Assembly (NCBI GenBank): GCA_027919835.1
Contig: JANVFP010000018.1
Location: 62,001 to 126,000 of the forward strand
Origin: Lentinula raphanica
Lineage: Eukaryota; Basidiomycota; Agaricomycetes; Agaricales; Omphalotaceae
Reading direction: 5' to 3'
DNA: 64,000 bases
Shown here: positions 54,037 to 64,000 of the stretch, piece by piece
Position numbering within the stretch: position 1 is the first letter of the stretch
How the letters are laid out: every line of letters begins with the position of its first letter
The notes under the pieces: model-generated
The model's database searches: none
What the model was told of the DNA's origin: nothing
Seen by the model: the letters and a program-made list of their open reading frames with translations, nothing else
Program-made: the position numbers and the translations under genes

Positions 54037-57000
54037 ATGTCGGAAAAATACCTGCTCAACGGACACGAAATGAGTCCCTTTGTACAGCCCGTGCTAGTGA
54101 GTTGCTGTAAGAATTGAAATATGATAGCCTCAAACCAGATTGGATAGGGACAGCAGGTGAAAGTTCCTGCTCCATCGATGCATTGGGCAGAGCTTGCCCA
54201 TTCCCTGCCACCATTGAACCCAAAACGTGTTAGAAAGGTTGTTCAATCATTGATAGCGGCAATGTGATGAAGGAATTAAGCTTTTCTTCCAGGTTGCCTT
54301 CCACAAGCTCTGTGTCTCAGAAGAGCAACAGTCGCAGTTGAAAGAGATATATAAGTTCCAAAAACACTTCGCACATGAGTATTCTGAAACTGACCAGGAA
54401 GCTGCTACTGCAAAGCTGGTGGAACTCAAATTGGATCAAGTTGCCCGTAAAGACTTGGAGAATCGCTGGAGTGTTTGTACATCAGCACGTTCAGGGTCAA
54501 TACAACGAACCCTTTTCCAATGGTAGGCCTATGGTAGCTAGTAGTGAAGCCATCAGACTTGAAACTAATGCCCTTGCAAAGTGGATGTGGTTATGATTCA
54601 AAGGCCCGTCAAATTCGAGACGAAGCCAAAGGGGTCAAGCGGAGTTCTGAGGATTGGAGACGACGCACTCCATACCCATTCAAAGGCTGTATTGCACACG
54701 TCGAAGTCATTGAAAAAGACAACGGCTTGGTGACTTGGATTGCAGGATTCTTCGAGCACAATGAAGCCTGTCAGGCAGCCTTTCTGGAGCGCTGCCCACC
54801 GATACCTTTACATGAGCATGTGTACGAAGTCGCCTTGCAGCAACTTCAAAGCGGAGCAAGGTATGATCCAGCATGCTAGTGTTTGAGCAGTCTATACCCA
54901 ATATTCACCTACCATTGCTAGTATTACGGCCATTCAAGACAAAAATCGTGAAATGATAGCAAACAAATGCTACCGTGATATGAGCACCTACGATCTAGCT
55001 TCCGCCAATGTTCGATACCTGTTTCTACCTTCTGATCATGGTACCCTATACCGGAAGGCCGCTCGAAACATCGGCGTTGATGCTCGGGAGCTTCCACAAC
55101 ATAACGTTGATGCCTGGCTCAATCCCGATAGTCCACAGTATAATCCAGAGGTTTCCAAAGCGGTCTTTCATTACTCTGCACGAGCAGAGGCTGGAGATCG
55201 ATTTGAGATCTGTATTTCTACTCCGGAGATGGACGAAGCTGCCTACCAACATGCCCATCACTCTCAGTTGGTTCTCGATGGGACCTTTGGTATTTGCAGC
55301 TCCCGTTTGCTTCTTTTCATTGCTCTGGCGGTGGATGAAGACCGAAAGGGTGTTCCCATTGCATTCCTGCTATTTTCTGCTTCTGCAAATGCCCGAGCAA
55401 CACACGCATCATACGATAGTAGTATTCTGGTCAAACTACTTGGGGCTTGGAAATCTCGCCTTGTCTGCAAGTTTGGATCATTCGAGCCATACTCCTGCAT
55501 AACCGATACGGATACTAAAGAGCGCAATGCACTCACCACAGTATGGCCTCACATTATACTCCTTATTTGCAAATTCCATCTTCGACAATGCTGGACGAAC
55601 AATCGGAAGAAGCTACTGAAGTTTAACGGCTCTGAATACTGGAAAGATCTCATCCGAAACACACTTTACACCCTTGAAGTTCAGTACGTTGCATAATCTT
55701 CTGGCTGGAGTTGTACATTAACACTCTCTAGGCTCATATCTAGTGTCGAGCATTCTGGGGCACTTGCCTTGATTGAGTCGAACCGTGCATTTCTTGAAAG
55801 GATAGTGGCCGGTTATGCTGAAGGAAAGCGGGCGGGGGAAGCAGGTCTAGCGCATCTTCAGTATCTCATCAACTATTGGATGAGTATACCACTGTGGCAG
55901 AGCTGGTCAGAATGGGGTAGAATTGCAGCAGCATCGGCAATCCAAATTCCCGTCGAGGGTATCATTCCAACTACCAATCATCTAGAATCATTCAACGCCA
56001 TCTTGAAACGAAAGTACATCAGCCAGCATCTCCACTCCGGTCACCGCCTTCGTTTCGATCTCCTCATATTTCTTCTAATCACCCAAATCTTACCTCATGT
56101 CTATAGCCGACGTCGAGCCATGCGCGAATACTCAAGATGGCTCGATTCGCGGTTTTTCAAGGAAGCGGGTGGGCGGAACATATCAGAACTTCAAGCAACC
56201 CTTGCTGCCTCGAAAGAAGAACAGGCCCGTGTACTTTGTAGTGTATGCTGGTGGACCCCAGATGCTACACGAGATCGACAAGCCCAGGAAATTTTGTTGC
56301 AGCAGAAGCTGACTGGCATCAGCTTCGGAGAGTCCTCGGACACCTTTGTCGCAACTTGCCCTCCATCTCGCCCGAACTCCTCTTGTTATAGCTTGAAGGT
56401 CTGTCGAAAAGGAGTGAGTTCTTGTACCTGCCTCGATTTCTATAACCGCGGCGGGGCTTGCAAGCATCTTCGGGCATTCCGACTGCTGATTGACAGTTGG
56501 GTCAGTCAAGGACTCTACGCTCCGCTCGAATACCCACCGACTCTAGCTAGTGCTCAGGCTCTCAACCAGCATTCACAAGCAGTCTTACCTGATTCCTCCC
56601 CTGTTCCCCCCTCTATTCTTCCGAGTGATGCCACTTTGAAGAATTGGGCTGATTTGCAAGCTCTTGCTAATGATGAGACGATCTTGGGAGGCACGGGCGA
56701 TAGCGCTTTCGATGGGGTTGCGAACATCAACGAGGAATCTCAATCTGATAGCGACGATGACTCGGAGATCCAGAAGGGGGTAAATTCTGTGCTCGCAACA
56801 GTACGTGGCTTGTATGATCCTAAATCTGTAAATGCTTACCAAACTCCAGCCCTCACTTGGCTTCTTCGAGGGTCAAAAATTGGCAATCAATGAGCAGGTT
56901 GGCCATCGCATAGCCCAGGAAGTAGATGCAATGCTTCCGAAGTTGTTTGGCTTAGACTGTTTACTGCAAGACGCATCCTCTCTATCAGACTCGACCCAAC

Positions 57001-57212
57001 TGCGTCAACTCCGGAAGGTCATTGAATCTATCTCATCGCAGCTTTTACACTTGGATGTTGCACTTGAACCGTCCCCCATACAAGAGGTTGACCAGTTTCA
57101 GGCTTTTGATGTAGAACTCCGACCGAAGCGTCCTCGATTGCAGAATATCAACCTCAGAGCTCCTTCACCTGAAGCGAAACAGAAACGGAAGGCTTCACAT
57201 GGTAATCTCTAG
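54037..57212 (+). CDS. Mutator-like (MULE) transposase with SWIM zinc finger, apparently intact
   Basis: Seven exons close exactly: 54037-54096, 54157-54237, 54293-54522, 54582-54860, 54922-55683, 55732-56800 and 56850-57212. They give 947 residues. In order: an N-terminal helical region; a CGCGYDSKARQ-type Cys segment near residue 123; and the MULE DDE core with the first Asp in LVLDGTFGICSSRLLLFIAL, the second in CITDTDTKERNAL followed by ILLICKFHLRQCW, and the Glu in TTNHLESFNAILKRKYI. A SWIM zinc finger follows (SSCTCLDFYNRGGACKHLRA: C-x-C...C-x-H), then an acidic linker and a basic nuclear-localisation-like tail (RPKRPRLQ, KQKRKASHG). All catalytic positions are present with no stop or frameshift, so the copy may be active. 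It is convergent, 22 bp apart, with the dioxygenase-like gene. Confidence 0.88.
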
Positions 57213-57234
57213 TAGAACTACAAATTGCATGTCA

Positions 57235-58803
57235 TTAGATTTGATCCAGTAGCTCATCAATAGTTGAAAAGTTATCCAGACGTTGTAAGTATGCAGTACA
57301 TTTACCTGCATCCATCTTTTCAAAGCACACAGGATCAGCCAACTCTAGTTCTTTCTCTGTCTGACAGCCATTTTCTACCCATCGAAAGATGGAGCCTGCA
57401 GTATACTGTGTGAAGGACATCCGAGTATCTCCTTCTGCTACTGGCATATTTGAGTGAGTGATGACAGCCGAGGGAATGAGAACAGTGGCAGCATGGGGAA
57501 AGTCTATTACCAGTTTCAACTCCCAGAGAATGAGTTGAGCGCTTCGAGTCGCGTCGAATGTGCCAAGCGCGGTGATAGCACACCACCCGAAAGGCCAATT
57601 CAGAAAATCCCGATGTTTGTAAGTCCAGACTTTGCCACCAAGATTGAACGCGGCTGCTGCAAAGACACCGGAGGGAAAATTCTTCAGTAAGTTTGGCAAC
57701 TTCTCTCGCATGGTTTCGCACGTTGACTCGTATATGGCATAGACCCGAGGGCCCAAAGATGAAACGCCGCTGAAGGTAGATAAATTTCAGCAGATATTAG
57801 TAAAGATACAGCATTAACAGCACCCACTGTTCTGAAAACGGGCCATTCTTTGCACGGCCTCATCTGCAACCAAACGATCGAGGGTGGGACCCATGAACCC
57901 GGTCTTGAGCGCGATAGGTGTGGGGCTTCCCATGCCCATACTCACGCCTCGATTGAAAGCAGGAAACGAGCCGCGTTTGTGAGGCCCGAGAGGGGCTTTG
58001 GCTTTGATCCCTGCCTCAAAACCTGCTTCGACGAAGAGTTTGAATACTCTGTGAAGGGTCTGAGCGTAGTCTGATCCTGGTTGGCCAGCAAGGACGCCGA
58101 TGATGCGCCCAGAGTTATCGATGATGGGACTAGGAATTCTGACGAAGTTCGTCAGATCAAGACAGACCTAAGCAACAGTAACTCACACTCCGTCCCATGA
58201 GATGTGCTCAAATCCCCGGTCAAGCAGCTCTTGAAGGCAGTATTCTTTGCGTATCTCAGCCTGAGATCCTAATTTGGCTGCGGTCCCTGGTTTCCCAGTA
58301 TGGGCCCCTTTGGCACTATCGAGTGAAGCCGCGTCCAAGCCCACCTCAACGGCAACACCATGGGAAAGAACATGAGAAAGGGTGCTAGAGGATGGGCCAG
58401 CGCTCTTGTCTGCGCGACGTTTCTTGGCTCGTTTCGCGTTCGACTTATTCCGCGCCTTTCTTTTACTGGTTCCTGTGTCCATTGCCGCATCAACAGTTCT
58501 TGAGGCTATGGACAAGATGGGTCCACTATCAAGGGATGAGAAATGTGCTGGAGACGCTGGAAGGGGTGGGGAAGGCCGTGCGTCGTTTTCTTGATCGGAG
58601 TCCGGGTTCAAACCTGATTCTTCCTGTTGATCTGGAGCAACGGAGAGCGCCGACCGGATGAGAGCAGACATGTCAAAAGGAGAAGCGGGTGCAACTGGCG
58701 TGATGTTTCCAAGTTTGGACTATATCATCGCCGTAAAGTCAGAACTATACCGCTGATCTTTTGAGTGAGGAGCACACACCGCCGAGCGTAGAGCATACCC
58801 CAT
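57235..58803 (-). CDS. TET/JBP-type 2-oxoglutarate/Fe(II) dioxygenase-like protein
   Basis: Four exons: a small first exon 58803-58780 (MGYALRSA), then 58719 to about 58187, about 58139-57828, and about 57780-57235, joined by phase-consistent introns; roughly 470 residues. If the first exon is wrong, ATG 58671 is in frame. The N-terminus is basic (SKRKARNKSNAKRAKKRRAD), a likely nuclear signal. Next come WDGVIPSPIIDNSGRIIGVL and KRGSFPAFNRGVSMGMGSPT, typical of this agaricomycete family. The double-stranded beta-helix core has TYKHRDFLNWPFGWCAITAL with His-Arg-Asp as HxD, LILWELKLVIDFP, LIPSAVITHSN with the distal His, and DTRMSFTQYTAG with the Arg for 2-oxoglutarate. All four key residues are present. 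TET/JBP enzymes oxidise 5-methylpyrimidines in DNA; whether this branch does is not shown here. Confidence 0.72.
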
Positions 58804-59969
58804 GATTTTGGGCTCCCAAGAGACCTGAATTCAAGAATGGTATTAGTCGGGGTGGTAAGGCGGGGTAAAAAGCCAATCTATGGCCTGAGACTAGCTGCAA
58901 GCCTCCTGAACACCGCAGTTAGATCCTTAGGGATAGAATCATTGATCCTGCAGTGTACAGGCTCCAACAGCCAGCCTCATGGCCACAGATGGGTCGTTTC
59001 GATATGTGAAAGCGCTTGCCTCGGTCCTGGGTATTAAAGGGAGGTCGGACCCGTCCGACGACGCGTGTAATAACGCAGATCTCGAATCAACGGTGGCGGC
59101 GCGTCGATTCTGTTTCCTCAATTGCCAAGAGATATTTGTTCTGGCAGTGAAGGGGTGGTTTCGTTGAAGGGGGGCAGGAGCTGGATCTGCGTTGAAGGGG
59201 GGAGGAGCTGAATACCTGTTCTTCCCGTTGAACGTTGAGTGGTTGAGAAGAAGTCTACTGGTAGTGGGAAAACAAACGAAATAACATATAAACGCGCGCA
59301 CGTGACCATTCCAACATGACGGAACATACGGCGAGCTGTGTTCTTCCTTGAACCTCAGAGCTCAGGCATCCTCTCTCCATGCGCTACTGACGTCTTTCTT
59401 GTCAACGGTCAGTCCCTCATTCTATTTCTGCTGGGCTAGCTGGCTTCACCTTTGTGTTGGTTCACCACTTCCGCGTGCATACCGACGATACAGGGACTTT
59501 CTCCTCAAGTCATCTGCAAGACCGCGTTGCCCAGCTACAAGAACCATACACGGCGTGAGACATCTACAAAAAGACCTGCTGATTGTCGCTGCTACGGCGC
59601 TTGCAAGATCCTTGTGTGTTGCTGCCCACGATCGAAGATTCTTCACTTGTTTTTCAGCCCCGAGATGTATCATCTTTAAACCAACTCGATCGCGCTCTCA
59701 TCGCCGTGTTCATGCCTCACGGGTCCTTTCCACAGCGCCACTCTTCCTCTCGAGTCTCAACTTATCTCAAACTGTTGTTCAGATTGTTAACGGTGTACTA
59801 GATCATTTCGGGGTATCAAGAAGTTTTGTCTGTAATATATATACACAATGATCATCATAGCTACTAACAACGAAATCTTCAAAGACTGAGCAACAAGAAA
59901 CTGTCCAAGCTAAGGACCTTTTGGGTGAGAGAGACTGTAACCGACTGAAAATCTACAGGCCCGCTACCT
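58804..59969. other. ~1.2 kb without a firm gene
   Basis: At 59155-59235 there is an imperfect repeat (GTTGAAGGGGGG then AGGAGCTG). A plus-strand stretch at about 59430-59810 is open in two frames (for example RLQDPCVLLPTIEDSSLVFQ in one), but neither frame has a supported start or splice chain. A decayed gene is possible. Confidence 0.3.
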
Positions 59970-61299
59970 TCAATAGATCAATCCTGCTACAGCTACACAC
60001 ATCGCTGTGTCGTGGTTCTCGACGTCATTTCCGCAGGTGTCACAAAGTTCAACAAACATGGACTTCTCGTTTTCGGCCGTCAAATCGTAAGGCTGCTCCT
60101 TGGTCCCGTATCGCGGAGTAACGGGCTCTGTATGCTGAGAGTGAGCGTCACAAAAGATACGTGTGGATACAGACTCACCATTCTCAACTTTCGACCCAAG
60201 AGCATCTTTAATGTCTTCGGTATGGATATCGACAAGCGTGATATCCCCGTCCTCATCGAATGGAATGGCGGTGTTCATATCTGAAAACAGGAGAGCGAAC
60301 ATCAGTTTCGGCGAGAATCCTATACAGGCTGGAACCTACCATCAGGTTGAGTGACAACCGTTTCATTGTCAACAGTTTCGCCTAGAGAAGAGGTGTTATT
60401 ACCACTGAACAAGTCGGGCTCATAGTGGATAAAGCCATCGGGCGTGACGATGACATCGGACTGTCCAGCAAAAGCCTGAATAAGTTCTGCAGCAGTCGGT
60501 CGGGTTAAGTGCGTGTTTCAAACGGAGCTGAAGTAAAGATCACCTTGTTGAACTGGATTTTCGTCATATTCTTGGAAAGCAGCCCATATCTCTTCGAAGA
60601 TAGTGTTGATGTCCAGGGTTTCTGGGGGTGCAGGCGTTGCGCTGGAAGCCTCCGGAGAGCCGTCGTCTGTAGCCTGAGAGGCAGACTCAGGAGGGAAGCT
60701 AGGCAGCGTATCTGGGTCTACGGGGAATGAGGCAGGAGCCGGAGGAGCCTGATTGGAAGGCGTCGGAGCTGGAGGAGAAAACGGAGCCGGAGGCGGAGGT
60801 GGATAGTCAGGGTTGGGAAACGGTCCCAACTCAAGAACACGGCGATAGATGTCATCAAGACCGGCTGGAGGAAAAGCAGAGGGGTTAGCTGTAGGCGTTG
60901 ATGTCGTAGTATAAAACAAACCATACCCTTGAAGCTGCATCTTTGGCGGTTAGTCCTTCCGCATCCAATGAAGGTGAGCCCAAAAAATTTTGACGAAGGT
61001 TGTCGAACGGTCCAGATGCGAGCTGCAGTACCGAGCGTTCCGGGGAAGGGCGTACAATCGCAGAATATGTCCCATTTGGCGGGCTGTTTTTTTCTGAGAG
61101 TCCAAAGCTGATCAATCGGGATCGGTCTTTGTCGATAGTCCAAGGGCCTGTAGCGTAAGTAATGCTTCAGATCTAAACAACTCAGAGACGATGACAACAC
61201 TGACCAGTATCGATAGACTCGTCGTTGACGACCGTGGTCAAAAGTTGGGATACCCAACGGAGTGATATCGACAGAATGGGGCTGTTGGATGCAGGACAT
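59970..61299 (-). CDS. Hypothetical proline-rich protein with a GRF-like Cys motif
   Basis: Seven or so exons from ATG 61299 to TGA 59970; about 390 residues. Exon 1 reads MSCIQQPHSVDITPLGIPTF then DHGRQRRVYRYW. Exon 2 has PIPIDQLWTLRKKQPAKWDI, then FCDCTPFPGTLGTAARIWTV and FFGLTFIGCGRTNRQRCSFK. The spacing C-x-C...R-x-x-T...K-F-F...C...C-x-F recalls a GRF-type zinc finger, which binds single-stranded nucleic acid in some proteins; the match is weak. A Pro-rich block follows (PDYPPPPPAPFSPPAPTPSN), then an acidic middle (IPFDEDGDITLVDIHTEDIK), and at the end a Cys pair (CDTCGNDVENHDTAMC). Splice junctions tested keep frame. Function unknown. Confidence 0.6.
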
Positions 61300-61777
61300 G
61301 GTTAGGAAAAAGCCAAAGACGGAACCGATGCAGACAGGTTCACAAAGATGGGATGGGGAACGATGGGGGGTGTTTGGCTGAAGACTGGAGGCCTTTTAAG
61401 GGGGAGCTGAGTCGTACTAAAGCCCACCTTTGGGGATAAAAAAATTTTTTTTTCAGGTCCGAGAACGCAGAATCACACAGACGGTTCATTTTTGGATTCA
61501 CAGAAGGATGAAATTTGATTGAGGGCAAGAGAAGTCGAACAAATCGGAAAACTGCAGCGCCACTACAGTATCCAAAAAGGGCAGAAAACGCGTACAGGGC
61601 GGGGCGCAGGCGCTTAACAAATAAGCGCGCGTGCTGACGCAATTGCATGACATATAAAGATTACGAAGGATGACAAATATTGGCGCGGACTGGGAAATGC
61701 CCTTGGCTTCCCATAGTAGCCGAGAGCAGGGGCATCTCGTCTAGTGACGTCGACCTGCGTCGAGATAATCACCACAA
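61300..61777. other. Divergent promoter region, nothing else seen
   Basis: Between the proline-rich gene (minus) and the fasciclin gene (plus). A run of A/T at about 61437-61456 and GCGCGC-rich spots; no gene. Confidence 0.4.
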
Positions 61778-62667
61778 ATGCGGTTTTTTTCTTTCAAATT
61801 CTTCACCGTCCTCTCTCTCGCCTCTCTTTCCTTCCCAGCAACCGCGAACCAGATCGTCTTCTCTCACCAAGATACCATGAACGCCAACGATATGCCTTCC
61901 CTAGCCGATCTACTCACTATCGAATCTTCTGTGTCTATCTTCTACTCCTATGCCCGAGAGTTGGCTCTTAGCGAGTTGTTCAACAAGCAAGTCGGGTTAG
62001 CTGAGGAATCGGGACGTGCTAATGCCAATGGTGGACTGACGCTGCTTGTGCCTACGAATAAGGCTGTTATGGCACTTGCTAGGAAACCGTGAGTGGTCTC
62101 TCAATCATCACCTCGAATCACATTCAACTGGGCACTCGTATATCAATACATAGACATCAAAGCGCTCAATCCCAGGACAATGAGGATATTGCGATTTCAG
62201 AAGAGGAATTGTTCAAGCAGTCGAGAGATAATGTCCAACGATGGGTCGAAGCACATATCATTCCTGTGCGTTGTCCTTCTCTTGCTTTTCTCTTTCCTCT
62301 CTCTTTGCGGTCACCGATTCGCCAGCCAAGATTCTTTCGTCTTTATCTGCAGCCCTATCTCTAATTTCATCAACTCACATTTCGCTTAGACCTCTCCTTT
62401 AACATACCCAGCTCCGACAACGACATACGACACCCTTCTTCAAGGCAAATCAGTTACGCTCGCGTCGGGGACTGCTCCTGACGCACAGTCAGACGAGGAT
62501 TGGAAGAGTGTCACAATCAACGAGGGCATTCGAATTATAAGCATGAAGCAGGTGCGTCCGTTAAAGTTCAAGTGTCTCCAAGCTTCGAACCCCGTTCACG
62601 ATCCTTCATTTGATAGGCATCGAATGGTGTATTGTACATCATCGATGGGACCATCGACGTCGATTAA
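61778..62667 (+). CDS. Secreted single-domain fasciclin (FAS1)-like protein
   Basis: Four exons: 61778-62088, 62154-62271, about 62391-62551, and about 62617-62667; about 213 residues. MRFFSFKFFTVLSLASLSFP starts a signal peptide, cleavage near ATA-NQ. The FAS1 fold is recognisable: LADLLTIESSVSIFYSYARE as the first helices, then GGLTLLVPTNKAVMAL, the hallmark 'T-x-x-x-P-x-N-x-A' H1-type box, the helix NVQRWVEAHIIP in place of the H-x-x-x-G region, and GVLYIIDGTIDVD, the H2-type box ('G-x-x-h-x-x-I-D-x-V-L'). FAS1 domains mediate cell adhesion or wall binding outside the cell. No GPI-anchor tail is present, so a free secreted or wall-bound protein is likely. Confidence 0.8.
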
Positions 62668-63593
62668 CGATTCACGACAGAGCAGTCTACCCGTTTTTCA
62701 TAGAATCTATTGGAGCTATGGACCATGGGCATTCTGTCTCCATCGTCTTTCAAAGTTCAAAATCCTCCAATGTACTCGTATCATTCAGCCTATTTATTTA
62801 TATCTCGATCGGCTCGAGTTCCTTCAAAAATCTACAAGCAAATAGTAATGCGAACCAGAAATGAAGATATCAACTTTTCGGGCAAGCTGAGTCTCCGGTT
62901 TTCAGGCCTTTTCACTACGTGCCACATGAGCTCCAACGCTGTGTAGACGTCTTGGGATCGAAGGCTGACAATTCTCCTCGGTTAGGAACACGGCGTTGAG
63001 CAGACATGAGGGTTCCGGGTTTGCTCGGCTCTCTAGTTGCTTCGCAGAAAAACATGGTAAAGAGAAGAGGTAGTATAAACATCAACCAGCCAGACTCGAA
63101 AAAACGAATCACTCAAATCAACCTACAGAATGTCTCGAATATCCCGGAAAACCTCTAGCCTTAGGTCACTTGAAATTCCGACCGTCGAGCTTAACTCGAT
63201 TTGTATCTCCCTTTGTGGGCCTTGCAGCACTTCGTGACTTCTCCCTCGAATCCACACTGGTGATTACACTCATTCCTTAGAAATGAGATCCAATTCGCTT
63301 CTAGATAGTTCAAGATGCAAATGGCACTGAACCACTGTCACGGCTGTGACAACCTCGACCGTATATAAAAACAGGTTTTTCTTCAGCTTGTCAAGCGTGT
63401 TAAGGGTTCTAGCCTCCTTACACCAGTCTGGGAGAGCAAGGTGATTGAGAGAGATCCGGCAACGTTCTTAACCCAACAGCATCAACACAACCCACAGGTC
63501 AGTACGTATCTGGTGACGATCCCCGCCGTCAATAATATTAATATCAATACCCATCTAACAAGACTAAACGTATCTCAGGATATCTCGCCCTCC
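62668..63593. other. Intergenic stretch before the peroxidase
   Basis: No supported gene. A likely TATA box TATATAAAAA lies at about 63362-63371, placing transcription start of the peroxidase near 63400 and leaving a ~190-nt leader, which may hold an intron. Confidence 0.4.
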
Positions 63594-64000
63594 ATGAAAC
63601 TATTTCCCTACTCCACAATATTACCGGTTCTCGCTGGAAGGCTCGTCACGGCCATTTGCCCAATGGCGCACAGATTACTCTCCCCATCAGCTCGGAACAT
63701 GAACGAAAGCCTCATCATTCCCCCGGACACTAATGCTCCGAGTCATTTCTACCAGACACACCAGGCCACAGCCCAGAAACGCGGCATCGTTGGATTTGAT
63801 GCGGCATCCCAGCACGTTTCAACCACAGGACAGCACGCCTTCGTCCCTCCTGGACCAGACGATCGTCGTGGTCCGTGTCCTGGGTTGAATGCTATGGCTA
63901 ATCAGTGAGTGGTATAAAACATAGATTCGGCTCTGGAAATTCGCTGTAAATTCACACGTCAGGTTTGCTCTTGCAGCGGTTACATACCCCACAACGGTTT
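63594..64000 (+). CDS. Heme-thiolate peroxidase (chloroperoxidase/unspecific peroxygenase family), 5' part only
   Basis: The first exon 63594-63904 starts MKLFPYSTILPVLAGRLVTA, a signal peptide, and ends in DDRRGPCPGLNAMAN. An intron 63905-63976 (GTGAGT..TTGCAG) joins it to HGYIPHNG before the window ends. The joined PCPGLNAMANHGYIPHNG is the N-terminal signature of heme-thiolate peroxidases; its Cys is the axial heme ligand. The segment between the signal peptide and the PCP motif is about 80 residues, longer than in short-type peroxygenases. Such enzymes are secreted and use peroxide to oxygenate or halogenate organic compounds. The acid-base and magnesium-site residues lie beyond the edge, so activity and long/short class cannot be judged. 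In-frame sequence upstream to 63441 lacks an ATG. Confidence 0.85.

Noticed and set aside
59348..59851. Plus-strand frame of about 167 codons
   Set aside because: Starts at a non-ATG codon in the natural context and competes with a second, equally open frame; left as gene-free.

Overview
The window is nuclear DNA of a mushroom-forming basidiomycete (Agaricomycetes). Genes are dense on both strands and cut by many short introns, mostly 45-70 nt with GT..AG ends. The gene set is typical of that class: a heme-thiolate peroxidase, a fasciclin protein, a seven-helix membrane protein of a basidiomycete-expanded type, a class II P450, an atypical G-alpha subunit, a BTB protein, and a dioxygenase-like protein of the fungal TET/JBP-type group. 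I cannot name the species. No rRNA, tRNA, CRISPR or bacterial operon is visible. Families are named by reading motifs; no search was run.

Left part (1-24 kb), mostly host genes: a coiled-coil gene with duplicated exons running off the left edge; a small hypothetical gene; a BTB-like gene; a divergent pair made of a secreted Ser-rich protein and an alkyltransferase-like DNA repair protein; a secreted two-repeat protein; an AIF/AMID-like FAD oxidoreductase; a formamidase-like amidase; a G-alpha subunit whose switch II lacks the catalytic Gln; and a convergent pair made of a phytanoyl-CoA-dioxygenase-like enzyme and a P450.

Middle part (24-48 kb), accessory and repeat-rich: a pseudogene of a secreted-protein family beside a duplicated ~430-bp fragment that recurs at 44.3 kb, a 7-bp-unit minisatellite, two divergent hypothetical genes, a kinase-tail fragment, a large many-exon transposase-like gene (33.8-38.3 kb), and a tandem array of four secreted paralogues (41.2-47.3 kb). 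The array genes share a signal peptide, a conserved micro-exon carrying an Arg-Arg site, and with the 7.4-kb gene a conserved element about 30 bp downstream of the TATA box. Three of the four also have Thr-Asn-Gly repeats. This is the best candidate here for something undescribed.

Right part (48-64 kb): a seven-helix membrane protein gene, a 640-bp foldback element, a second inverted-repeat element, an apparently intact Mutator-like transposase (947 residues) whose stop codon lies 22 bp from the stop of a convergent TET/JBP-type dioxygenase-like gene, a proline-rich hypothetical gene, a secreted fasciclin protein, and the 5' end of a heme-thiolate peroxidase cut by the right edge.

Exon boundaries were worked out by hand from splice consensus and reading frame. 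Where phases close exactly I say so; the other models are approximate.
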